Positions 27,601-35,656 of a stretch of 64,000 bases of DNA are shown piece by piece (within the stretch, counting starts at the first letter, position 1; every line of letters starts with the position of its first letter). Below the pieces are notes generated by a model, which was given only the letters and a program-made list of their open reading frames with translations, did not search any database and was not told the origin of the DNA. The stretch covers positions 53,217 to 117,216 of the forward strand of contig JAKSRS010000004.1 in assembly GCA_024403515.1 (NCBI GenBank), read 5' to 3'. The position numbers and the translations under genes are program-made. This stretch comes from Lachnospiraceae bacterium (GTDB lineage Bacteria; Bacillota; Clostridia; Lachnospirales; Lachnospiraceae).

Positions 27601-28113
27601 CTATTTGGTTGTGCTACCGAGTCCTCCATTTCTTACAGTTGTAACATCATCATCAACTGTAATTGCATACTGCATGAAAATCCCCTGAGCAAATCCTGTA
27701 TTTGCTTCCATTGTAACAGTTTTATTCTCATTTGTATCATTGGTAATTTTCACAAAAATATGGCCTTCATTATCAGAATCATAGTAATCGGCATCAATTA
27801 CACCTACAGTATTGTTTAACTGAAGTCTGTATTTGAAACCAAGACCACTTCGAGGATATACCATAAGAACATAATCATCGTTCATTTTAACTCTTATTCC
27901 GGTAGGAATCTTTACAGTCTTACCAGGCTCGAGTGTATATGTTATTGGCATAAAAATATCGTATCCTGCACTTTTTGAAGTAGCTCTTGTAGGAAGTTTA
28001 ATGTTCTCATAAACTTCAAGAGCTGTCGATTCATTATATTCAGGAAATGTATCAATAAAATCGGCCACAAATCTTTCTTTGGACACTTTTTCAAATTTAG
28101 CTACTCTAACCAT
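27601..28113 (-). CDS. dut: dUTP diphosphatase (dUTPase)
   Basis: 170-residue trimeric-type dUTPase that hydrolyses dUTP to dUMP. The five family motifs can be read: 'SAGYDIF' (1), 'YPRSGLGFKY' (2), 'NTVGVIDADYYDSDNEG' with catalytic Asp (3), 'GFAQGIFM' (4, with Gly/Phe where an Arg is common), and C-terminal 'RNGGLGSTTK' (5, related to RGxGGFGSTG). A ~45-residue N-terminal extension precedes motif 1, longer than in classic Dut, so a related dUTP/dCTP-handling variant is possible. The ATG is chosen with GGAG 5 nt upstream. Nucleotide role fits its neighbours nrdG and nrdD. Confidence 0.9.
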   Translation of the reverse strand: MVRVAKFEKVSKERFVADFIDTFPEYNESTALEVYENIKLPTRATSKSAGYDIFMPITYTLEPGKTVKIPTGIRVKMNDDYVLMVYPRSGLGFKYRLQLNNTVGVIDADYYDSDNEGHIFVKITNDTNENKTVTMEANTGFAQGIFMQYAITVDDDVTTVRNGGLGSTTK

Positions 28114-28166
28114 AAACACTCCAACTTTCAAAAATAATCTTTATACTAAGCTTATACAAATCAGTC

Positions 28167-28676
28167 TTAGTAATAATCTTTACAATGAAGTACCGGAACT
28201 GCCGGATCACTTTGAAGAAGAGACTTCTTAACATCAATAACTCTCTGGTTACTGCTACCCTTCCACATAAGTTTAGTATCAAGCTTATCCACTTCGAACT
28301 CACCGTCAACTACAACATCAACATCTTTCATTATAGGATAGTGAAGAATGTTTTCCCAAACATCACCTGTATATAACCAGATGGTTTTATCGGGATATTT
28401 TGTCTTTATTTCATGAGCAAACTCTCTCATTTCAAGTCTGTTGGCAGGATGAAGAGGATCTCCTCCTGAAAGAGTAATGCCACTGATATATGATTTTTCT
28501 AACTGTTCAAATATTTCATCTTTAGCCGCTTCGTCGAATAACAATCCACCTTCAGGATCCCATGTAATGGGATTTTGACACTGCTTGCAACAATGATTAC
28601 AACCTGCAACCCATAAAACAACGCGAAGACCGTCACCGTTATTCATATCGTCTTTTGTTATGTTGTGATATCTCAT
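28167..28676 (-). CDS. nrdG: Anaerobic ribonucleotide reductase activating protein
   Basis: 169-residue radical-SAM enzyme that makes the glycyl radical on NrdD. The [4Fe-4S] cluster motif is 'VAGCNHCCKQCQNPITWD' (CxxxCxxC, about residues 26-34). 'GITLSGGDPLHPANR' is the SAM-binding GGD region, and 'WLYTGDVWE' follows as in NrdG. It begins 2 nt after nrdD ends. Needed only for anaerobic dNTP supply, consistent with an obligate anaerobe. Confidence 0.96.
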   Translation of the reverse strand: MRYHNITKDDMNNGDGLRVVLWVAGCNHCCKQCQNPITWDPEGGLLFDEAAKDEIFEQLEKSYISGITLSGGDPLHPANRLEMREFAHEIKTKYPDKTIWLYTGDVWENILHYPIMKDVDVVVDGEFEVDKLDTKLMWKGSSNQRVIDVKKSLLQSDPAVPVLHCKDYY

Positions 28677-28678
28677 TA

Positions 28679-30856
28679 TTACATAGATTTCCTTTCAGCA
28701 ATTTCCGCCATCTTAGCGTCATTTAATCTGGTATCCCCGTGAACTCTTGAATAAGATAAATATCCATTCATTCTGTCAATTTTGGTTAAATTCTTACTTC
28801 CGCATTTAGGACATACATCCATTTCAAGTTCCTGATGACCACAGTCGTCACAGTAAGCCAAAGAAAGATTTACGCCTTCATAAAATCCCATATCCATAGC
28901 GCGATGAATTAAGGTCTTTACTGCTTCAATATTGTAGTCAATAGGATATTTTACATACTGAATCTTTCCACCATTGCAAAGATCCCAGAATCTGTTTTCA
29001 AGATCCTGCTTTTCAATAGGTGTGATAGTCTCACTTACATGGCAATGGAAAGAGTTTGAAACGTATTCACGGTCTGAAACGCCTTCAATGATACCGTATT
29101 TACGTCTGAACTGCTGCACCTGAAGACCGCAAAGGTTCTCTGCAGGTGTACCATAAATAGCATATAAGTTTCCGTCTTCTTCCTTGAATTCATTAATTCT
29201 TTTATTGATAAATTCAAGTACTTCAACTGCAAATGCACCGTCTTCAACTAATGATTTTCCATTATATAACTGCTGAAGTTCGTTTAAAGCAGTTATACCA
29301 AAGCTTGCAGTTGCTGACTTTAAAATAGGCTTAATCTTATCATGGAAACCAAGATTTCCACCTAAAAATCCACCTTCACAGTATGCAAGAGGATTTGTGG
29401 ATGCTCTCATTTCGCCAAGATAAGCATAAGTACGAATATGAAGCTGTCTTATAAGATTTAAGTAGTAGTCAAGAACTTCGTAAAAGTCTCTTGATTCTTT
29501 TCTAGCCTTAGCAAGAATCATAGGAAGATGCAATGAAACGGCACCGATGTTAAAACGTCCAACAAATACCGGCATATCATTTTCATCTTCAGGATGCATG
29601 CCACCTCTTTCAAACCAGGGTGAAAGAAATGCACGACAACCCATAGGTGAAACAATCTTTCCATACTGCTTATAAATAGATGCAACATAACCCTTTCCTG
29701 TTAATGATAACCAGTCAGGATACATTGTCTTGGCTGAGCATTTAACACCAGCTTCAAATACATCTTCAAGTTCCTTTCCGGGTCCGTGAAGATTCTCATC
29801 ATATAAGAATACAATCTTAGGGAATAAAACAGGCTTTTTGCAGTCTTTCTTTCCCTGTCCTCTTCTACGTACGTTAAGCATTGAAATAGTACCAAGTTTA
29901 GCAAATCTTCCTGTACCGGTACCTGCTGTAACTGTAATAAAAGGATAGTCACCTCTTGATGAGGCAACAGTATTAAACTTGTACTCCCATCCCTGGAAGC
30001 CCTGCTCAAACTCACGTTTTACATCATTATAACTTTCAGCTTCAGCTGTAACTTCGTCAATTCCAAGTCTTGTATATTTTTCAATATACTTTTCATATGA
30101 CTTAATTGCGTAGGGCTCAAGAATTAAATCAACACTGGGAACTGTGAATCCACCGTACTGCTGGCTTGCAGCACTTAAAACAATATCTCCAATTACGTCA
30201 AAGGCTACATCAAGAGTCTTGGGCTCGTTATACCAAACGTTACCCATCTCAAATCCACCCTTTAAAACCTTTTCAACGTCAAAAAGACAGCAGTTCATGG
30301 TATCACGTCTAGCTGACATATCATGAACGTATATATATCCGTCTCTACAAGCCTGAATCTCTTCAGTAGTTAAAAAGAACTTCTGGTACAATTCCTTGTT
30401 TAACTGGTTAAAAATAAGGCTTCTTTTAGTTGAAACAAGTGCAGAGTCAGTATTAGCATTCTCCTTATCGCCAACGTACATAATAGACTGACTCTTTTTA
30501 TATACGTCATCAAGCATTCTTACAAAGTCCTGCTTGTAGTTTCGATAATCTCTGTAACTTTTGGCAACGATAGGTTTTACATCCTCTAATGCACTTTCAA
30601 CAATGTTATGCATTACAGGAATCGGAATTTCATCAGTGTCCATTTCATCGACATGAGAAACTACATATCTGCATATTTTTTCATTATCTTCCTGGGTAAA
30701 TTTTGTAAGTGCACGGTAAGCACTTTTTGAAATAGCGCTGATTACTTTAGAAACGTTAAATAATTCTCTGCTACCATCCTTTTTAATAACATAAACCTCT
30801 TTGTGAGGCTTAAACTTCTCCCCATAATCAATATAAGAATCATTAACGCCAGCCAT
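28679..30856 (-). CDS. nrdD: Anaerobic ribonucleoside-triphosphate reductase
   Basis: 725-residue class III reductase making dNTPs from NTPs. N-terminal ATP-cone regulatory domain ('YVIKKDGSRELFNVSKVISAI', ~20-110), a glycyl-radical barrel with active-site Cys region, 'LPMILAKARKESRDFYEVLD', a C-terminal zinc site 'CDDCGHQELEMDVCPKCGSK', and the glycyl-radical loop 'RMNGYLSYSRVHGD', where Gly sits in NGYL. AGGGA precedes the ATG. nrdG follows. The promoter region carries an NrdR-type palindrome, so the operon is likely repressed when dNTP levels are high. Confidence 0.96.
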   Translation of the reverse strand: MAGVNDSYIDYGEKFKPHKEVYVIKKDGSRELFNVSKVISAISKSAYRALTKFTQEDNEKICRYVVSHVDEMDTDEIPIPVMHNIVESALEDVKPIVAKSYRDYRNYKQDFVRMLDDVYKKSQSIMYVGDKENANTDSALVSTKRSLIFNQLNKELYQKFFLTTEEIQACRDGYIYVHDMSARRDTMNCCLFDVEKVLKGGFEMGNVWYNEPKTLDVAFDVIGDIVLSAASQQYGGFTVPSVDLILEPYAIKSYEKYIEKYTRLGIDEVTAEAESYNDVKREFEQGFQGWEYKFNTVASSRGDYPFITVTAGTGTGRFAKLGTISMLNVRRRGQGKKDCKKPVLFPKIVFLYDENLHGPGKELEDVFEAGVKCSAKTMYPDWLSLTGKGYVASIYKQYGKIVSPMGCRAFLSPWFERGGMHPEDENDMPVFVGRFNIGAVSLHLPMILAKARKESRDFYEVLDYYLNLIRQLHIRTYAYLGEMRASTNPLAYCEGGFLGGNLGFHDKIKPILKSATASFGITALNELQQLYNGKSLVEDGAFAVEVLEFINKRINEFKEEDGNLYAIYGTPAENLCGLQVQQFRRKYGIIEGVSDREYVSNSFHCHVSETITPIEKQDLENRFWDLCNGGKIQYVKYPIDYNIEAVKTLIHRAMDMGFYEGVNLSLAYCDDCGHQELEMDVCPKCGSKNLTKIDRMNGYLSYSRVHGDTRLNDAKMAEIAERKSM

Positions 30857-30910
30857 AGCAATCCCTCCGTAAATATATTAGAAATGAAATGATTATAAAA
30901 GAAAATGAAG

Positions 30911-30926
30911 ACACAAGATATTGTGT
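30911..30926. promoter_or_regulatory. NrdR box upstream of nrdDG
   Basis: ACACAAGATATTGTGT matches the NrdR-box palindrome (consensus acaCwAtATaTwGtgt). It lies inside a longer perfect 13 bp inverted repeat (30904-30933, core GAAGACACAA) just downstream of the -10 box. A second, half-conserved box ending TTGTTGTGT (30945-30960) overlaps the spacer and the -35 region. The pair straddles the promoter as expected for repression; the nrdR gene itself is not in the window. Confidence 0.75.
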
Positions 30927-30934
30927 CTTCATTA

Positions 30935-30963
30935 AGTATAGATAATGCATATTGTTGTGTCAA
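30935..30963 (-). promoter_or_regulatory. Sigma-A promoter of nrdDG
   Basis: Read on the minus strand: TTGACA (30963-30958), 17 nt spacer, TATACT (30940-30935). Near-consensus, with NrdR sites overlapping it on both sides. Confidence 0.8.
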
Positions 30964-31008
30964 TAAAGAAATAATATTTCGTTTTTTTCACGAAAATAAA
31001 TTTTTTTA

Positions 31009-31995
31009 TTAGTACTTATGTACAATCTGATTAATAAATTCTCTGTAATCATCCACTACATATTGTGGCGAAACAATAGATACATCACTGCCAAGACCGG
31101 TCAGCCAGCCAAAGAACTGATTACTTACACAAACCTTAACTCTAACCTGGAAATACTCTCCATTTTGCATCTTTCTGAAAGTAGGTTCTTTACCAAATCT
31201 GTCTATTGCAACACCTGCAAGTCTTGAAGGAAAAAGAAGGGTTACAGACTCTTCTTTACCTCCGTACATACCAAATGTTTTATTACAGTAAGATACAATA
31301 TCAAAGTTTCTTATTAAATCAATATCTGAAAGATTATCGTCTAAAACTTCAATGTCTTTCATCTTATCAACACGGTAATGACGAATATCGGAAGCCTCAT
31401 CATCATAGCCAATAAGATAGTATTTTTCATCATCCCAGGTAAGTCCTAATGGATTAGTTATGTACAGTTTTCCATTCTTTCTCGGAACCAGCTCTTTGTC
31501 TACATTCCACTCACAATACAAATAGCTGATTTTCTTCTTACGATAAAGCGCATCATGGATTGAATCGAGAGTATAATAAATACTTTCATTGTCGCTTTTT
31601 ATACGATTTGAAACATATACAGAACGATCAAGTTCTCTTGCTTCGTATACACTTAGTAAGCTTTCAAGCTTTTTTATAAGCTCTCTGGACTTTTTTTCGG
31701 TTATAAATCTTGAAGATGATACGGCATCAACCAAAGGCATAAGTTCATATTTTTCAATGTCTCTTGAGGCCATATAAAAGCCACCATCTCGCTTTTTATC
31801 GCACTCAATATCATATCCAAGATCATTTAAGCAAGCTATATCATCATAGATACTCTTTCTTTCGGCCTTGATTTCATACTGCTCAAGTTCTTTAAGAATC
31901 TGAGGTGTGTTAAGTTTATGGTTGTTATCCGTAAGTTCCTGCAAAATCTGCAGAAGTTTAATCATTTTACCTTTCTGATTAAATGATTTGGCCAT
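31009..31995 (-). CDS. WYL-domain transcriptional regulator (YafY family)
   Basis: 328 residues. An N-terminal winged helix-turn-helix (~10-75, 'LLQILQELTDNNHKLNTPQILKELEQY...IYDDIACLNDLGYDI') is followed by a WYL domain (~140-215, 'ISYLYCEWNVD...YITNPLGLTWDDEKYYLIGYDDEASDIRHYRVDKM') and a WCX extension. WYL proteins bind nucleic acid or nucleotide ligands and control DNA-damage, defence or metabolic genes. The ATG overlaps the stop of the MutS-like gene (TAATG), and the RBS fits this inner start better than one 9 nt upstream. It therefore probably responds to, or regulates, the MutS-like/cdd unit. A weak hairpin (30977-30995) follows. Confidence 0.88.
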   Translation of the reverse strand: MAKSFNQKGKMIKLLQILQELTDNNHKLNTPQILKELEQYEIKAERKSIYDDIACLNDLGYDIECDKKRDGGFYMASRDIEKYELMPLVDAVSSSRFITEKKSRELIKKLESLLSVYEARELDRSVYVSNRIKSDNESIYYTLDSIHDALYRKKKISYLYCEWNVDKELVPRKNGKLYITNPLGLTWDDEKYYLIGYDDEASDIRHYRVDKMKDIEVLDDNLSDIDLIRNFDIVSYCNKTFGMYGGKEESVTLLFPSRLAGVAIDRFGKEPTFRKMQNGEYFQVRVKVCVSNQFFGWLTGLGSDVSIVSPQYVVDDYREFINQIVHKY

Positions 31996-33671
31996 TACTT
32001 CCATTCTCCCGTTTTTACAAAGGCCTCTGCCATCTTTTCGGCATTGGCAACAATAGCATCGTCAAATCCCATTACATTTAAAAGCTTAATAGCGTTTCTT
32101 GATGTTGCTCTTCCGCTTTTGATCATATAATTAAATAATACATCATTTTCAACGATTTCTTCATTGAAATGATAATTATCATAACAATTTTCCAAAAGAT
32201 GAGTGAGTTCACCGTCATGAGTCGCTGCAAAACATAATACGTTAGAATTGCTAAAGTTTTTAAGAATCTCACATCCTGCCGCAATTCTTTCAACCGTATT
32301 GGTTCCTCGTAAGACTTCGTCAACAAAACATAAAATTTTTATATCAGGATTTTCTTTTGCAAAATCTATAATACGTTTTATAGCCTTGATTTCTACCATA
32401 AAATACGAGTCAGACGATTCAATTGAATCTCTTAAGCTCATTGATGAAAATAAATGCATATAGGGCGCACTAAACTCATTAGCAAGACAGGTGTGGATTG
32501 TATTTGCAAAAAGATAGTTTAGAGCAACTGTCTTTAAGAATGTAGACTTACCTGAAGCATTGGATCCTGTAATGAGGACACTTCTTTGGGCACTAATTGA
32601 ATTTGTGACAGGATTGTCAATTAAGGGATGATACCCATCAGTCATCGACAAATTGTCTTCTCTTTTAGGAATACAGTAAAAATCAAGCGAAGCTCTATAG
32701 AAGGCTAAACTCACATAGCTTTCTATCTCACCTAACTTCATATACAAAGAAGCGATTGTATCAAGATTTTCCTGAACCTGACTAAGCATCATATTAAACT
32801 TGATAAGGTCAACATGGAAAATCATTCTTCCATAGTCAGCAAACATATCCAAGGGATTTCCTATACCGACTCCTGATGCTCCGTTCTTGGTGACAATTCC
32901 GGAGTTTTTGGAAAACTTCTCAAGTTTTTCAGTTGCCTCTTTTACAAATGCCAAATCATCTTCTAAAACCTTAGAATTAATTTTAGTCATCTGTTTGGCA
33001 ATGTTTATGAATCTTACCATGTAACTGAATATAAGTATATTCTCTTCTATGGATCCTCTAAGTGAATAGTAGGATATGATATTATAGACCAAAACACCGA
33101 TTAATAAAGCTGCCGCTAAAGGAGGCAGAATGAATAAGCATATAATACCAATAATAAATACTACAAATGATATAACTTCCGGTAAAAGACTTCTTGGCTT
33201 AATATCTGCAAAGTAATCTAATGTTTCAAAAAATGAAAAAGATTTTAGTCTTCCAATCTGTAAATAAAATTTAACAAAAGAAAGTCTTTCCTCTTCATTA
33301 TTTTTAAGACCTTCAATCTTTTTTTCGCAGTTTTCAAGAAGGCTTTCATCGCATATAGGGGTTCTGAGTCTATAGTATAAATACTCGCTACCCATTGATG
33401 ATTTACAGTAGTTCATTCTTTTGAATACCGAATCAAGATCAAGGTCATTAGCCGTTATATCGTCGATACTGTTTTCATTTGAAAATCTTTCAAATAATTT
33501 TTTAATATTATTAAGTTCATTATCTTCGTACTTTTTATTAGGCGCTTTTCCAAAAGAGTTTTTAACCTGATTAAGAATCTTTTCAACTCGTTTCTTATCA
33601 TCCAAAGAGTTCTTTATGAAAATAAAAGCAACCAACAAAAGAACGGTTACTGCTGAAACAAAATATTCCAT
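31995..33671 (-). CDS. Membrane-associated MutS-family ATPase
   Basis: 558 residues. One membrane helix at the N-terminus (~2-20) and two more in the middle (~165-205, 'VISFVVFIIGIICLFILPPL...'). These split a region that in soluble MutS proteins forms the core/lever helices. The C-terminal ATPase domain is clearly MutS-type: Walker A 'TGSNASGKST', 'DSIESSDSYFMVEIKAIK', Walker B 'CFVDEVLRGTNT', 'AATHDGELTHLL', 'GRATSRNAIKLLNVMG'. It lacks the mismatch-recognition domain I and the Smr nuclease of MutS2. The start with GGAG upstream lies 1 nt after cdd; a longer reading frame would run into cdd. Role unknown; not classical mismatch repair. Confidence 0.88.
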   Translation of the reverse strand: MEYFVSAVTVLLLVAFIFIKNSLDDKKRVEKILNQVKNSFGKAPNKKYEDNELNNIKKLFERFSNENSIDDITANDLDLDSVFKRMNYCKSSMGSEYLYYRLRTPICDESLLENCEKKIEGLKNNEEERLSFVKFYLQIGRLKSFSFFETLDYFADIKPRSLLPEVISFVVFIIGIICLFILPPLAAALLIGVLVYNIISYYSLRGSIEENILIFSYMVRFINIAKQMTKINSKVLEDDLAFVKEATEKLEKFSKNSGIVTKNGASGVGIGNPLDMFADYGRMIFHVDLIKFNMMLSQVQENLDTIASLYMKLGEIESYVSLAFYRASLDFYCIPKREDNLSMTDGYHPLIDNPVTNSISAQRSVLITGSNASGKSTFLKTVALNYLFANTIHTCLANEFSAPYMHLFSSMSLRDSIESSDSYFMVEIKAIKRIIDFAKENPDIKILCFVDEVLRGTNTVERIAAGCEILKNFSNSNVLCFAATHDGELTHLLENCYDNYHFNEEIVENDVLFNYMIKSGRATSRNAIKLLNVMGFDDAIVANAEKMAEAFVKTGEWK

Positions 33672-33672
33672 A

Positions 33673-34086
33673 TTACTCCAAATCCTTAGGTCCGAAACCA
33701 CATGGCAATAAATCCACAAGATTATATTCCCTGTATTCATCTACACTTTTAGCAACGATTACTTTGAAGGATTTAGGTTCACAAAATTCTTCCATAACCT
33801 GTCTGCATACACCGCAAGGATAAGCAAAACCATCGATTATATCCCCTGCCTTGGCGCCAACAACAGCTATTGCATCAAATTCCATTACACCTTCACTTAT
33901 AGCTTTAAAGAAAGCGGTTCTTTCGGCACAGTTAGTAGGTCCAAAGGATGCATTTTCTATATTGCATCCTTTGAAAACCTTTCCATCTTTTGAAAGTAAC
34001 GCAGCCCCAACTGCAAATCCCGAATAAGGACAATAAGAGAATTTCCTTGCCTCAATTGCCTCATTAATTAGTTCTTTGATGTCCAT
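33673..34086 (-). CDS. cdd: Cytidine deaminase
   Basis: 137-residue homotetrameric-type enzyme deaminating cytidine and deoxycytidine to uridine forms. Zinc and catalytic motifs are intact: 'NIENASFGPTNCAERTAFFKA' (C-A-E) and 'YPCGVCRQVMEEF' (PCxxC). N-terminal 'YSCYPYSGFAVGAALLSKDG'-type region is typical ('FSYCPYSGFAVGAALL'). AAAGGG lies before the chosen ATG. It sits between tyrS and the MutS-like gene with a 1 nt gap to the latter. Pyrimidine salvage role agrees with nearby dut and nrdDG. Confidence 0.96.
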   Translation of the reverse strand: MDIKELINEAIEARKFSYCPYSGFAVGAALLSKDGKVFKGCNIENASFGPTNCAERTAFFKAISEGVMEFDAIAVVGAKAGDIIDGFAYPCGVCRQVMEEFCEPKSFKVIVAKSVDEYREYNLVDLLPCGFGPKDLE

Positions 34087-34118
34087 ATTAATTCCCTTTC
34101 CGCTTATCGGAAAATACA

Positions 34119-35342
34119 TTATTTAACGACAATCTTCTTAAAGTTTTTCTTACCACGTCTGATTACAAAATCTCCGGCAGCAATTTCTTCAAGAGTAAAT
34201 GCTTTTTTAATATCTGTAACCTTTTCATCGTTAACAACAACGCCACCCTGCTCAATTGCACGACGTCCTTCATTTCTTGTAGGAACAAGACCTGCTTTAA
34301 CAAGGATTCCGATTACATCAATTTTACCATCTAAAAGATCAGCCTCTGAAATCTCTGCAGTAGGCATGTTTTCTGTAGAACCGCCACCGAATACGTTCTT
34401 GGCTGCATCTAAAGCCTTCTTAGCTTCTTCTTCACCATGAACAAGGTTAGTTAATTCGTATGCAAGAATTTCTTTGGCCTTATTAAGTTCTGAACCTTCC
34501 CAGCTTTCCATTGCCTTGATTTCTTCGATAGGAAGGAATGTTAACATCTTTAAGCACTTAATAACATCTGCATCATCGATGTTTCTCCAGTACTGGAAGA
34601 ATTCATAAGGAGTTGTCTTCTTGGGGTCAAGCCATACAGCACCCTTCTGTGTTTTACCCATCTTCTTACCTTCTGAGTTAAGAAGAAGTGTAATTGTCAT
34701 AGCGTAAGCATCCTTACCAAGTTTCTTTCTGATAAGTTCAGTACCGCCAAGCATGTTGCTCCACTGGTCATCACCACCAAACTGCATGTTGCAGCCGTAT
34801 CTTTCGTATAAAGCTAAGAAATCGTAGCTTTGCATAATCATGTAGTTGAATTCAAGGAATGATAATCCCTTTTCCATTCTCTGCTTGTAGCATTCAGCTC
34901 TAAGCATGTTATTAACTGAAAAGCATGAACCGATATCGCGAATGAATTCGATGTAGTTTAAATCTCTTAACCAGTCGGCGTTGTTAACAAGTAAAGCCTT
35001 GTCTTCACCAAATTCAATAAAGCGGCTCATCTGTTTCTTGAAAGCTTCAACGTTTGAGTCAATTGTTTCTTTAGTCATCATAGAACGCATATCGGTTCTA
35101 CCTGAAGGATCACCAATCATGGCTGTACCACCACCAATAAGGGCGATAGGCTTATTTCCTGCCATCTGTAATCTCTTCATAAGGCAAAGAGCCATAAAGT
35201 GTCCTACATGAAGTGAATCTGCTGTAGGGTCAAAACCAATATAGAAAGTAGCTTTTCCTGTATTGATAAGTTCCTTAATCTCTTCTTCATCAGTTAACTG
35301 AGCAAGAAGTCCTCTTTCTTTGAGTTCGTCAAATACTGTCAT
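34119..35342 (-). CDS. tyrS: Tyrosyl-tRNA synthetase
   Basis: 407-residue class I synthetase charging tRNA-Tyr. HIGH motif '[18 protein letters not shown]', tyrosine-binding '[30 protein letters not shown]', KMSKS variant '[16 protein letters not shown]', and a C-terminal S4 RNA-binding domain ('[27 protein letters not shown]'). The start at 35342 is chosen because GGAGG sits 7 nt upstream; the ATG 15 nt earlier lies at the very end of the terminator U-tract. Expression is under a T-box riboswitch with a tyrosine (UAC) specifier. Confidence 0.97.
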   Translation of the reverse strand: MTVFDELKERGLLAQLTDEEEIKELINTGKATFYIGFDPTADSLHVGHFMALCLMKRLQMAGNKPIALIGGGTAMIGDPSGRTDMRSMMTKETIDSNVEAFKKQMSRFIEFGEDKALLVNNADWLRDLNYIEFIRDIGSCFSVNNMLRAECYKQRMEKGLSFLEFNYMIMQSYDFLALYERYGCNMQFGGDDQWSNMLGGTELIRKKLGKDAYAMTITLLLNSEGKKMGKTQKGAVWLDPKKTTPYEFFQYWRNIDDADVIKCLKMLTFLPIEEIKAMESWEGSELNKAKEILAYELTNLVHGEEEAKKALDAAKNVFGGGSTENMPTAEISEADLLDGKIDVIGILVKAGLVPTRNEGRRAIEQGGVVVNDEKVTDIKKAFTLEEIAAGDFVIRRGKKNFKKIVVK

Positions 35343-35357
35343 TTCTTTTTCCTCCAT

Positions 35358-35392
35358 AAAAAAACCGCCCTTTCATAACTGAAAGGACGGTT
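35358..35392 (-). terminator. T-box controlled intrinsic terminator of tyrS
   Basis: Stem AACCGTCCTTTC / GAAAGGGCGGTT (12 bp, one G-U pair), loop AGTTAT, followed by seven Ts right before the coding region. It competes with an antiterminator formed with the T-box at 35396-35412. Confidence 0.9.
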
Positions 35393-35617
35393 AATAACCG
35401 TGTTACCACCTAACTTTACCCTGCACTCACATGCAAAGCCTCTACAGGTACAATCATACCCTGATACAGTAACGCGTATCAAACGTCACAGCCTACTTAA
35501 TTCGGTGTGAGGCTTAAGGATGTATTCAAACATATCAGTGCTGCGCGCCTCTCACCAGCCGGCTACTCTCTGTGCTACTTAAGATGTTCTACTTGTTCCC
35601 ATCATTGCCTTTATCTT
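35358..35617 (-). promoter_or_regulatory. tyrS leader: T-box riboswitch (tyrosine) in the tyrS leader
   Basis: The ~260 nt leader carries a canonical T-box core, GGTGGTAACACGG (complement of 35396-35412), and a stem I with the AGAGG-type bulge, followed by GAATACAT. There UAC (35524-35522), a tyrosine codon, is the specifier. The terminator at 35358-35392 competes with the antiterminator. Uncharged tRNA-Tyr would stabilise antitermination and raise tyrS expression. Confidence 0.93.
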
Positions 35618-35623
35618 TATAGG

Positions 35624-35652
35624 ATATTAGCAAAAATATAATATTAAGTCAA
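35624..35652 (-). promoter_or_regulatory. Sigma-A promoter of the tyrS T-box leader
   Basis: Read on the minus strand: TTGACT (35652-35647), 17 nt spacer, TAATAT (35629-35624). It lies directly past the stop of the upstream hybrid kinase and gives a leader start near 35617, fitting the length of the T-box RNA. Confidence 0.7.
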
Positions 35653-35656
35653 TATA

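Noticed and set aside
30977..30995. Hairpin TTTCGT/ACGAAA after the WYL gene as terminator
   Set aside because: Stem of only 6 bp, AT-rich, with a poor T-run on the minus strand; mentioned in the WYL entry but too weak to list.
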